In this document: piece after piece, positions 54,091-64,000 of the stretch | Layout of the letters: each line of letters begins with the position of its first letter | Position numbering within the stretch: the first letter of the stretch is position 1 | From: an uncultured Maribacter sp. | Lineage (GTDB): Bacteria > Bacteroidota > Bacteroidia > Flavobacteriales > Flavobacteriaceae | Direction of reading: 5' to 3' | NCBI GenBank assembly: GCA_947498505.1 | Contig: CANMKG010000003.1 | Span: 186,001 to 250,000 of the forward strand | Length of the DNA stretch: 64,000 nt | Program-made: the position numbers and the translations under genes | The notes under the pieces: generated by a model | Seen by the model: the letters and a program-made list of their open reading frames with translations, nothing else | Database searches by the model: none | What the model was told of the DNA's origin: nothing

Positions 54091-55635
54091 ATGGCAAAAC
54101 AAGAAGACGATTTTAAGAAAGTAATTTCCCATGCAAAGGAGTATGGGTATGTGTTTCAATCCAGTGAAATTTATGATGGATTAAGTGCTGTATATGACTA
54201 TGGTCAAAATGGCGCAGAATTAAAGAAAAACATTAGAGAATACTGGTGGAAAGCCATGGTGCAATTAAATGATAATATAGTAGGTTTAGATGCTGCTATT
54301 TTTATGCACCCTACCACGTGGAAAGCTTCTGGTCATGTTGACGCTTTTAATGACCCTTTAATTGATAATAAAGATTCTAAAAAGAGATATAGAGCCGATG
54401 TCTTAGTAGAAGATTATGTGGCTAAAATTGAAGGTAAAATAGAAAAGGAAGTAAAAAAAGCGGCAAAGCGTTTTGGAGATTCTTTTGATAAAAAACAATT
54501 TTTAGCTACGAATCAAAGAGTTGTTGATTATCAAGAGCAGGCAACAAGCATTCTAAAAAGATTAGGAAAGTCTTTGGAAAATGAAGATTTAGCTGATGTT
54601 AAAAAACTTATTGAAGAATTGGATATTGCATGTCCAATGTCAGGTTCAAAAAACTGGACAGATGTAAAGCAGTTTAACCTTATGTTTGGAACCAAACTTG
54701 GTGCCAATGCAGAAAGTGCAATGGACTTGTATTTACGCCCTGAAACTGCACAAGGGATATTTGCTAACTTTTTGAACGTTCAGAAAAGTGGACGAATGAA
54801 AATTCCATTTGGAATTGCACAAACAGGTAAGGCTTTTAGAAATGAAATTGTAGCCAGACAATTTATTTTTAGAATGCGTGAGTTTGAACAAATGGAAATG
54901 CAATTTTTTATTCAACCAGGAACGCAAAAGGAATGGTACGAAAAATGGAAAGAAAATAGAATGAAATGGCACCTTTCGCTAGGATTAGGAGAGGATAATT
55001 ATCGTTTTCATGACCATGAAAAACTAGCACATTATGCTGACGCTGCTGCCGATATAGAATTCAGATTTCCTTTTGGGTTTAAAGAGTTAGAAGGAATTCA
55101 TTCGCGTACCGATTTTGATTTAGGAAGTCACGAAAAGTATTCTGGTAAAAAGCTACAGTATTTTGATCCGGAATTAAATAAAAATTATGTTCCATATGTT
55201 TTAGAAACTTCAATAGGGTTAGATCGTATGTTTTTAGCGATATTTTCAAATTCGTTGAAAGAAGAGCAATTAGAAAATAATACAACAAGAACGGTACTTA
55301 AGCTACCAGCGGTTCTAGCTCCAACTAAAGCAGCGATATTGCCGTTAGTTAAAAAAGACGGTTTGCCAGATATAGCTCGCAAAATTATCAACGACTTAAA
55401 ATGGGACTTTAATGTTGCATATGATGAAAAAGATGCTGTAGGTCGTCGTTATAGAAGACAAGATGCTAATGGAACACCATTTTGTATAACTGTTGATCAT
55501 CAGACTATCGAGGACAATACTGTAACTATACGTCATAGAGACTCTATGGAACAAGAACGTGTAGCTATCTCAGATTTAAAATCAATTATTGGAGAAGCAG
55601 TAGATATGAGAACTTGGTTAAAACAAATGGAATAG
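54091..55635 (+). CDS. glyS: Glycine-tRNA ligase, homodimeric type
   Basis: A 514-residue class II synthetase that charges tRNA-Gly, of the alpha2 (single-chain) type rather than the bacterial alpha2-beta2 type. Class II motifs are visible: motif 2 FRNEIVARQFIFRMREFEQMEMQFF and motif 3 SIGLDRMFLAIF; the N-terminal YVFQSSEIYDGLSAVYDYGQNGAELK is diagnostic. The C-terminal 120 residues form the anticodon-binding domain (APTKAAILPLV). An unusually close -7 element suggests a leaderless message. A terminator follows at 55658-55686. Confidence 0.97.
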   Translation: MAKQEDDFKKVISHAKEYGYVFQSSEIYDGLSAVYDYGQNGAELKKNIREYWWKAMVQLNDNIVGLDAAIFMHPTTWKASGHVDAFNDPLIDNKDSKKRYRADVLVEDYVAKIEGKIEKEVKKAAKRFGDSFDKKQFLATNQRVVDYQEQATSILKRLGKSLENEDLADVKKLIEELDIACPMSGSKNWTDVKQFNLMFGTKLGANAESAMDLYLRPETAQGIFANFLNVQKSGRMKIPFGIAQTGKAFRNEIVARQFIFRMREFEQMEMQFFIQPGTQKEWYEKWKENRMKWHLSLGLGEDNYRFHDHEKLAHYADAAADIEFRFPFGFKELEGIHSRTDFDLGSHEKYSGKKLQYFDPELNKNYVPYVLETSIGLDRMFLAIFSNSLKEEQLENNTTRTVLKLPAVLAPTKAAILPLVKKDGLPDIARKIINDLKWDFNVAYDEKDAVGRRYRRQDANGTPFCITVDHQTIEDNTVTIRHRDSMEQERVAISDLKSIIGEAVDMRTWLKQME

Positions 55636-55657
55636 TTCTAAGACCAGAATTTATAGA

Positions 55658-55686
55658 AAAAGGAGCATCAATTTGATGCTCCTTTT
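55658..55686. terminator. Bidirectional terminator, glyS / beta-barrel gene
   Basis: A perfect 13-bp stem (55658-55670 with 55674-55686), 3-nt loop, A-run before and T-run after. Confidence 0.85.
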
Positions 55687-55692
55687 ATTTTA

Positions 55693-56211
55693 TTAAAATC
55701 GAAATCCAATAGATAGGGCACCTCTAACCATAAAAGTGTTTTGAAAATCTTCAGGATTTATATTTCTTCCAACACCTCCACTAAGTTCTAGAATAAACCT
55801 TTGACTAGGCGTTGTCCACTTATACCCACCACCCAATCCAAGCGCAGTGGTGTTGTACTTAAGGTTTCTAGAATCTAAATTAGTATCATTTGTTTCTTCT
55901 CCAGTATAGTAAATTCCAAAAGCTTCGGCAAAAATACCTCCTCGAGGTTGAAACCCAAAATAGGCTCTTAAATTGGGGCCAATTCCAAAACTTCCATTGT
56001 ATTTTGTTTCATCACTATTAAAATATAGTGTTCCACCAATACTTGTATCTTCATTTAAATAATGCTCATATCCAAAACCTATTGATGAGGTTGCTAAAAA
56101 GTTACCAATATTGAATTTAAATTCATTGTTATTTATATAATTCGGGTAAGCTTGACTTAGACAAAATTGCGCAGAAATAAGGAGTATTGTCGTAGCGATA
56201 AAATGTTTCAT
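55693..56211 (-). CDS. Outer-membrane beta-barrel protein
   Basis: A 172-residue exported protein with a signal peptide (TTILLISAQFCLSQ) and about eight amphipathic strands, ending in the aromatic residue F (SIGFRF), the usual C-terminal insertion signal of outer-membrane barrels. Motifs such as SSIGFGYEHYLNEDTSIGGT fit the OmpA/OprF-like small barrel domain. Ligand or function unknown. It stands alone between glyS and katG. Confidence 0.85.
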   Translation of the reverse strand: MKHFIATTILLISAQFCLSQAYPNYINNNEFKFNIGNFLATSSIGFGYEHYLNEDTSIGGTLYFNSDETKYNGSFGIGPNLRAYFGFQPRGGIFAEAFGIYYTGEETNDTNLDSRNLKYNTTALGLGGGYKWTTPSQRFILELSGGVGRNINPEDFQNTFMVRGALSIGFRF

Positions 56212-56429
56212 TGTACAAAATCTTTATAATTATAAGGTAAAATGCAAATGTTGTTCCAAAAACAAAAAGTGAAATTTTATTGAACTAAATCCGTAAGTTC
56301 AGAATAAGAAAAACTGATGATTTATTAAACTTTATAAATAAAACAAATAGTTGAATAGCTCAAAAAGATAACTGTTTAAAAAATTCACTCCATAAGAATA
56401 GTAACTTTAGTAACGTCTAATTCGCTTAA

Positions 56430-58646
<2,217 letters not shown>

Positions 58647-58664
58647 TTAGATTTCTCTAAATAT

Positions 58665-58698
58665 AAAAAGCATCTTAATTTAGGTTAAGGTGCTTTTT
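58665..58698 (+). terminator. Terminator of katG
   Basis: AAAAAGCATCTTAA (58665-58678) pairs with TTAAGGTGCTTTTT (58685-58698), one G-T wobble, six-base loop. Confidence 0.9.
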
Positions 58699-58799
58699 TA
58701 TTGAACGAAGATTACGTTTAAAAGTGTGCGCTAAAAACTTAGAATATTTAGTAGCTGTATAAAGTTTAAAAATAGCTAATTTTAGAAAAAAATAAATTA

Positions 58800-59561
58800 A
58801 TGAAAGTTGTATCCTATAATGTAAATGGTATTAGAGCAGCCATAAATAAAGGTTTTATAGATTGGTTAATAGCAACCGATGCTGATGTGGTTTGTCTTCA
58901 AGAAATTAAAGCAATGAAAGAACAGCTAGATTTATCCTTATTTGAAGAAGCTGGATATTCGTATAATTATTGGTTTAGTGCTCAAAAAAAAGGATACAGT
59001 GGAGTTGCCATTTTATCGAAGAAGAAACCTGACCATTTGGAGTATGGAACAGGTATAGATTATATGGATTTTGAAGGAAGAAACTTAAGAGCCGATTTTG
59101 GTGATGTTTCCATAATGAGTATGTATTTACCTTCTGGTACAAATATGGATAGACTTGAGTTTAAACTCAAATATATGGATGACCTTCAGGAATATGTAAA
59201 CGAGCTGAAAAAGGAGCGTCCCAATTTAATTATTTTGGGAGATTATAATATTTGTCATGAAGCTATTGACATTCATGATCCCGTTAGAAATAAAAATGTT
59301 TCTGGTTTTTTACCAGTGGAACGTGAATGGATAGGTAATTTTATGGCAAGTGGTTTTATAGATAGCTTTAGACACTTAAACAAAGAACCTCATAATTACA
59401 CTTGGTGGAGTTATAGGGCAAATGCCAGAAATAATAATAAAGGTTGGCGTTTGGATTATGGTATGGTGAGCAAACCATTGGAAAGCCGATTAAAACGTTC
59501 AATAATTTTAAAAGAAGCAAAACATAGTGATCATTGCCCTATTTTGGTGGAGATAGATTAA
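58800..59561 (+). CDS. xth: Exodeoxyribonuclease III
   Basis: A 253-residue AP endonuclease/3'-5' exonuclease of the DNase I-like fold, for base-excision repair. Motifs are KVVSYNVNGIRAA at the N-terminus, CLQEIKA (metal glutamate), LGDYNICHEAID (catalytic D and N), WRLDYGMVS and the terminal HSDHCPILVEID. Full length and cytoplasmic. Its placement directly after katG joins peroxide removal and repair of oxidised DNA, though separate terminators suggest separate transcripts. A TAATTTTA (one mismatch to -7) lies about 20 nt upstream. Confidence 0.96.
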   Translation: MKVVSYNVNGIRAAINKGFIDWLIATDADVVCLQEIKAMKEQLDLSLFEEAGYSYNYWFSAQKKGYSGVAILSKKKPDHLEYGTGIDYMDFEGRNLRADFGDVSIMSMYLPSGTNMDRLEFKLKYMDDLQEYVNELKKERPNLIILGDYNICHEAIDIHDPVRNKNVSGFLPVEREWIGNFMASGFIDSFRHLNKEPHNYTWWSYRANARNNNKGWRLDYGMVSKPLESRLKRSIILKEAKHSDHCPILVEID

Positions 59562-59575
59562 GAATGTTAACAATA

Positions 59576-59606
59576 AAAAAATCCCGAAAATTCTTCGGGA
59601 TTTTTT
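59576..59606. terminator. Bidirectional terminator, xth / giant surface protein
   Basis: AAAAAATCCCGAA pairs with TTCGGGATTTTTT around a 5-nt loop, symmetric A- and T-runs. Serves both convergent genes. Confidence 0.9.
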
Positions 59607-59624
59607 AATGTAGTTAAGTGATAT

Positions 59625-62600
59625 TTATCGGTATACGGTAACGTTTCCAATAAATTCTCTATTATCTTCTTTTCCATTTAATTTAATAATATACCAGTAA
59701 TCACCAGCAGGTAAATCGGTGTCTTCGTATGTACCATCCCACGAGCTTTGTTTTACAAAATACTTTAAAAGTCTACCATACCTATCGTATATGGCACCCC
59801 ATAAATTTGGATACGCTTCTACATTTCCAAGCTCCCAGGTATCTTTTACACCATCACCATTAGGGGTGAAGAATTTTGGAATAACAAGGTCAATAAATGT
59901 CATCGGTACAGTTATAGATGTTTCGCAACCTTTACCATCTACCACACGAACGTTATAATTACCATCAGTATTTATGTAATGGAAGTTTTCGCGTTTTTCC
60001 TCATTATCAAAGAAATATGTATAATTACCATCACCACCGTTGGCTTCTACAGCAATCTCATTGATGTTTCTTTGCTTAAACGTTAGTGTTAGTTGATCTT
60101 GAGCTTCAATAGTAATTCTCTTAACTTCAACACATCCAGTAATGCCATGTACAATACTAATAGTGTGCTCTCCAGAAGAAATATTAGTAAATTCGGGATT
60201 GTCTTGAGAGTTGCTAATGTTAGGGTTTTCTGGGTCTGCATCATCTAAAATGTAGACAATATCTGAAGTATCTAGTGTAGTATCTTCAAATACAACAGTT
60301 GCACCATAAATTGGCTGTCCGTTAGCGCATTCGCTTGAAGTTGTAACTGATGATGTTAAATCTGATCCAACTTTAATTTCTTGTAAAATGGTTTCTTCAC
60401 ACCCATTAGCATCTTTTATATAAAGGGTATAGAAACCACCGTCTAAATTGTTTAAGGATAAAACTGTTCCTGAGATTGGACTAAATGGTTCGTTAAAACC
60501 GACCAAATTGTATTCGTAAGGTGCTGTGCCTCCAGCCAGTGTTACCTCTATAAATCCATTGTCATAACTAGAACATACCTCATCGCCAACTTGAGTAATA
60601 TCTGCACTTAACGGGACAGTAGGACCTAAAATGCTTACTGAAACCGTAGTTTGGCAATCACTATTGTCTTGCACAAAAACGGTATATTCTCCAACAGCTA
60701 AACCTTCAAAAACATTTGTTTTCACGGTTTTTTCAGGTTCGCTTGAGATTATAAAGCTATACGGAGCTACTCCCCCTGTTGCTGAAATGGTTACTGAACC
60801 ATTTACTTCGCCATAACATTTTACGTTTTCTTGACTGCCAATAATAGCATTTAGTATTGGTGGCTCACTTATGTTGAAATAATCCGAATACGCTGTACAA
60901 TCTAAACCGCTGGTTGCAACAATTCTGTAATCACCAGGCCCTAGATTTTCAAAAATGCCAGAGTCTTGAGGGGAGCCTTGTAATGAGCCATTACGCTCTA
61001 ATTGGTATTGATAACCTCCTAATCCTCCGGAAGCTTCAGCTATTAAAACGGCATCACTATCACTGTTACAATTAATTATGGTATTTGTAGTGTTAAAATT
61101 AGCTATTTGAAATTCTTCAAGCTCAATAATCGTTCTAACAACTGAAACAGAAGATTCACATAAATTACCATCTCTGGCGATAAATTCATATGTTCCAGCA
61201 GGTAAAGAACCGTATATCTGTTGACTACTCCAAGTGTTTGTAAGTGTATACGAAGTCGGTGCTGCTATCATTTTATATTCGTGACCGCTGCCACTTCCTC
61301 CGCTTGCAGAAACTGTAATTTCGCCTTGCGCAATACAACCAGGCTCTTGAGTAATTGCCGCATCGATAATCACTTCTGATGGATTAACAAGGACGATAGG
61401 AGATGAAGTTGCGTCACAGCCGTAACCATCAGTCACGGTAATGGTATATGAACCAGCTGCTAGGTTGTCGAATATATTTGATGATTGTGGTAATCCACTA
61501 ACACCAGTTGTTTGGTTGTTTAAAATGTATTTATAATCTGCTGTTCCTTTTCCTCCAGTTGCAATAACGTTGATTTTCCCATCATTTCCATTTGGACATG
61601 TTGGTGAAGTTGCTCCAGAAATTGTAGTAGAATCAATATTAATATCATTTATCACAGGAATTGAAATTACTTTCATAACGTTGGAGCAACCACCTGCATC
61701 TCTAAGGGTTAATTCATAATTAATACCAGAAGTTAAACCACTAAAAACATTGTTTGGATTAAAAGATTGTATCGTTGTTCCTGAGTTAGTATCTACCAAC
61801 TCAAATTCATAAGTTCCCCAGCCACCTATTGGTGTTGCTGTTACTTGAGCATCAGAACCAGGACTACAACTTAATTGTTGCGTAGTATTAAAAGTAAAAT
61901 CTAATGTTTCTGTTGGGCTCTGTATAGATATATGTTCGGATTTTTTAAAACATCCAGTACTATCGTCTTGTACCACAACGTAAAAAGTACCTGCACCTAA
62001 AATATTATATGATATTAAGGTTGTAGCTGTACTGTTTGCAACAGAGTATATCGGTGTTACGGTATCATTAGTATTAAAAATAGCATAACTAAAGCTTGTT
62101 CCAAATCCAGTAGCTGTAAACGAAATTTCTCCGTTGGTTTCTCCAAAACAGGTAATATCTTTTACATGTGACGCTGAAACGTCTATGGTATTAAACGGAG
62201 CTATGGTATATGTAACCTGGTCAGTACAACCTGTGGTTGTATCTGTTAATAGATAAACGTATGTTCCTGGGTTTCCAGCTGGAATTGTAATAGTTCCTGA
62301 GCCTGTTCCGTTTATGAGATTTCCGGAAGGTAGTTCTACAACTGAATAATTCCCAGATCCTCCTATTCCATTTATGGTGATTTGAGCGTCGTTAATACAG
62401 CTCATAGCTTGAATTTCAGTAAAGTCCGCAGAAACTTTTTGAGCTGCAGGTATTCCACTCGGCATATTAACTTGAATGGGGCAACCTTTACTGTCAATTA
62501 TATCAATGATTATGTCTTGCGCAACCATTTTATAAGGAGTTTCAAAAGATATTGTTGAGCCAGTAGCATCGACATAACTGCTCCCATTAAAACTGTATTT

Positions 62601-64000
62601 GTACGGGGTATTTCCACCAGATATGGTTGCTTCAATAGTTGCAGTTCCTAATTTATTATTTGAAGTACATAAAAAGTTAGAGATTGTAGGCGTGCTAACA
62701 GATAATGGAGAAGGTTCACTTATTGAAATTCCAGTTATTGTTTGCACACAATTTTTTGAAGAACGAATGTTAATATCATGAGTACCACCTGATAAGTTTT
62801 CGAATAAATATGAAGTTTGGTATGTACCACCATCAATGCTGTATTCATAAGTGACATCTAAATTATCAACACCATCAATTTGTTTTATAATTATTTTTCC
62901 ATCATTAGCTCCGTTACAACTTACAGATTGTGTTGAAGCAACCTCGAATTGAGGGTCAGTAGGAGTAATTAATTGTAAAGCCGGAGAGCTCTTAGGGCCA
63001 CAACTATTGTCTAAATCGTTAACACTATAGGTATAATTTATTCCAGGTTCTAATCGCGTAAATATACCAGTTGTGTTGGTTTCTTCACCTGAAATATATG
63101 TAGCAGGAACGGGACTTATGGTATACTCAAAATTACCGGATCCGCCATAAGCGGACGCTAACATTTCACCGTTATCCAAACCAGATACATCACAATCCAC
63201 AGTTTTTGTAATTTTTGATTTAGCTACCAATTGAGGGTATATATGAATATTTTGAGTATCAGAACACCCGTTTTCATCACGAACCTCAAGAGTATGATGG
63301 CCAGGGCCTAAAGTTTTAGTTGATGATGTGGTAACTTCTCCATCCCAAATGTATACAGGAACTGTATTTGTTGGGTTAGTACCTGGTTGTGTTAGAGTTG
63401 CGACTACATTATACAACTCATTTGTGGAGGTACATCTGTCGGTAACATCTATAGTATCTATAATAGGTTCAGGGTCTTGGGTAATAGTAATCGGTGTTCC
63501 TAATCCTTCAACACAACCGCCACCGTCACGAACATACACCTGGTATACATTGTTTGTGCCATCATACGCAGTAGGTGTAATGGTTTTGAAATTATCAGGA
63601 CCAAAATCTGCGTCTACAGGAACATTACCATCTACAACAAATGCATATTCATACTCATGCCAAACAGTTTGATCTAGTTTGTTTCTAACATTAAAATATT
63701 TTTGGTTATCCCATCCGCCTTTAGCGGTTACCGCTATTTGAGCCCCTGTATTACATGTAGGGGCGGCATATTGGTCTAGCTCTAATTTTAGTTTTGTTTT
63801 GGGTCTATATATTAAGAACCTATTACCAGATTTACAACCAGCTTCTGTGGTTACTTCTACTACATACCAGGCTAATTTTAATCCAGTTAAATCAATTTCA
63901 ATATCTCCACCAGATCCTCCATCATTTGCCGTTCCACTTCTTCTGTAAGAAGGTATCCAGGGATGAGAATCATGTACGGAACCTCTATCACTTGTATGTC
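59625..64000 (-). CDS. Giant SprB-repeat protein with T9SS type-B C-terminal domain (3' part)
   Basis: The frame is open to the window edge, so at least 1458 residues are C-terminal to an unseen start; the GTG at 63539 is internal. The visible part is a chain of about twelve to fourteen beta repeats of roughly 80-100 residues, each with forms such as VSCNGANDGKI, AGGSGNYEY and LPAGTYEF; this is the SprB repeat type. Each contains a single conserved cysteine near its start. The final 85 residues (FFTPNGDGVKDTWELGNVEA onward to FIGNVTVYR) are the CHU_C/gliding-associated type-B domain that targets T9SS cargo to the cell surface. Probably an adhesin for attachment or gliding, displayed outside the cell. 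Confidence 0.93.
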   Translation of the reverse strand, partial: HTSDRGSVHDSHPWIPSYRRSGTANDGGSGGDIEIDLTGLKLAWYVVEVTTEAGCKSGNRFLIYRPKTKLKLELDQYAAPTCNTGAQIAVTAKGGWDNQKYFNVRNKLDQTVWHEYEYAFVVDGNVPVDADFGPDNFKTITPTAYDGTNNVYQVYVRDGGGCVEGLGTPITITQDPEPIIDTIDVTDRCTSTNELYNVVATLTQPGTNPTNTVPVYIWDGEVTTSSTKTLGPGHHTLEVRDENGCSDTQNIHIYPQLVAKSKITKTVDCDVSGLDNGEMLASAYGGSGNFEYTISPVPATYISGEETNTTGIFTRLEPGINYTYSVNDLDNSCGPKSSPALQLITPTDPQFEVASTQSVSCNGANDGKIIIKQIDGVDNLDVTYEYSIDGGTYQTSYLFENLSGGTHDINIRSSKNCVQTITGISISEPSPLSVSTPTISNFLCTSNNKLGTATIEATISGGNTPYKYSFNGSSYVDATGSTISFETPYKMVAQDIIIDIIDSKGCPIQVNMPSGIPAAQKVSADFTEIQAMSCINDAQITINGIGGSGNYSVVELPSGNLINGTGSGTITIPAGNPGTYVYLLTDTTTGCTDQVTYTIAPFNTIDVSASHVKDITCFGETNGEISFTATGFGTSFSYAIFNTNDTVTPIYSVANSTATTLISYNILGAGTFYVVVQDDSTGCFKKSEHISIQSPTETLDFTFNTTQQLSCSPGSDAQVTATPIGGWGTYEFELVDTNSGTTIQSFNPNNVFSGLTSGINYELTLRDAGGCSNVMKVISIPVINDINIDSTTISGATSPTCPNGNDGKINVIATGGKGTADYKYILNNQTTGVSGLPQSSNIFDNLAAGSYTITVTDGYGCDATSSPIVLVNPSEVIIDAAITQEPGCIAQGEITVSASGGSGSGHEYKMIAAPTSYTLTNTWSSQQIYGSLPAGTYEFIARDGNLCESSVSVVRTIIELEEFQIANFNTTNTIINCNSDSDAVLIAEASGGLGGYQYQLERNGSLQGSPQDSGIFENLGPGDYRIVATSGLDCTAYSDYFNISEPPILNAIIGSQENVKCYGEVNGSVTISATGGVAPYSFIISSEPEKTVKTNVFEGLAVGEYTVFVQDNSDCQTTVSVSILGPTVPLSADITQVGDEVCSSYDNGFIEVTLAGGTAPYEYNLVGFNEPFSPISGTVLSLNNLDGGFYTLYIKDANGCEETILQEIKVGSDLTSSVTTSSECANGQPIYGATVVFEDTTLDTSDIVYILDDADPENPNISNSQDNPEFTNISSGEHTISIVHGITGCVEVKRITIEAQDQLTLTFKQRNINEIAVEANGGDGNYTYFFDNEEKRENFHYINTDGNYNVRVVDGKGCETSITVPMTFIDLVIPKFFTPNGDGVKDTWELGNVEAYPNLWGAIYDRYGRLLKYFVKQSSWDGTYEDTDLPAGDYWYIIKLNGKEDNREFIGNVTVYR

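Overview
This window is a stretch of chromosome from a marine- or soil-type member of the Bacteroidota, most likely family Flavobacteriaceae. The evidence is internal. Base composition is AT-rich. At least twelve genes or transcripts carry the TAnnTTTG -7 element of the Bacteroidota housekeeping sigma factor, and Shine-Dalgarno sequences are largely absent. There are several TonB-dependent receptors with carboxypeptidase-like N-terminal domains, many lipoproteins, and a type IX secretion (T9SS) type-B C-terminal domain on a giant SprB-repeat surface protein. Most of the window is ordinary core genome. I see no prophage, insertion sequence, CRISPR array, tRNA or rRNA.

Layout. 1-7.7 kb: the 3' part of an alpha-2-macroglobulin gene with its thioester motif, then a STAS/SpoIIAA-like hypothetical, CvpA, a small conserved hypothetical and penicillin-binding protein 1C. 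A2M and PBP1C form a known periplasmic defence/repair pair. 7.7-18.5 kb: gpsA, a SulP permease, a GNAT acetyltransferase, a decayed gene patch (rhodanese-like pseudogene plus a second remnant), a cytochrome c lipoprotein, and a leftward run of alpha/beta hydrolase, bestrophin-like channel and nitronate-monooxygenase-like genes. These are followed by a thioesterase, an EamA exporter, an ArsC-like protein, a DinB protein and a DUF3298 lipoprotein. 18.7-23.8 kb: gdhA, recO, a haem/haemoglobin-type TonB receptor and a LEA-like repeat lipoprotein. 24-29.7 kb: the ileS - DksA-like - hypothetical - lspA run and formyl-THF cyclo-ligase. 30.2-40.6 kb: uvrC overlapping a patatin/beta-barrel fusion, 4-hydroxyphenylpyruvate dioxygenase, a candidate small RNA, then a tight operon DUF3108 - tryptophan 2,3-dioxygenase - M23 peptidase - pgi. 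40.7-49.6 kb: two large TonB receptors, a small membrane protein, a secreted endonuclease/exonuclease/phosphatase-fold enzyme, a DUF5689/lamin-tail-like lipoprotein and a stand-alone response regulator. 50-59.6 kb: a nitrilase, an Ig-like lipoprotein, ComF, a coiled-coil membrane protein, glyS, a beta-barrel protein, katG and xth. 59.6-64 kb: the 3' part of the giant T9SS protein.

Most worth a second look. (1) Two intergenic elements, at about 9.05-9.14 kb and 35.7-35.81 kb, share one architecture: a long AU-rich stem-loop, an identical 12-nt TTTGGTTGGTTA segment, then a rho-independent terminator. No upstream coding sequence explains the terminator at 9.1 kb, and the copy at 35.7 kb has a perfect -7 element. 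They look like a small-RNA family. (2) The IleRS carries a permuted class I signature (GIHH instead of HxGH) together with KMSKR, the arrangement linked to extreme mupirocin resistance in type 2 IleRS. (3) An M23 peptidase has its HxH motif changed to HxC. (4) A secreted phosphodiesterase-fold enzyme sits beside a TonB receptor and a DUF5689 lipoprotein, suggesting an uptake system for nucleic acid or organic phosphate. (5) There is a 28-residue single-helix membrane microprotein upstream of the formyl-THF cyclo-ligase gene.

Several starts were moved from the longest open frame on the basis of promoter position, overlap with the upstream gene or signal-peptide placement; these are noted per gene. 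Functional statements rest on motifs read by eye. No database search was run.
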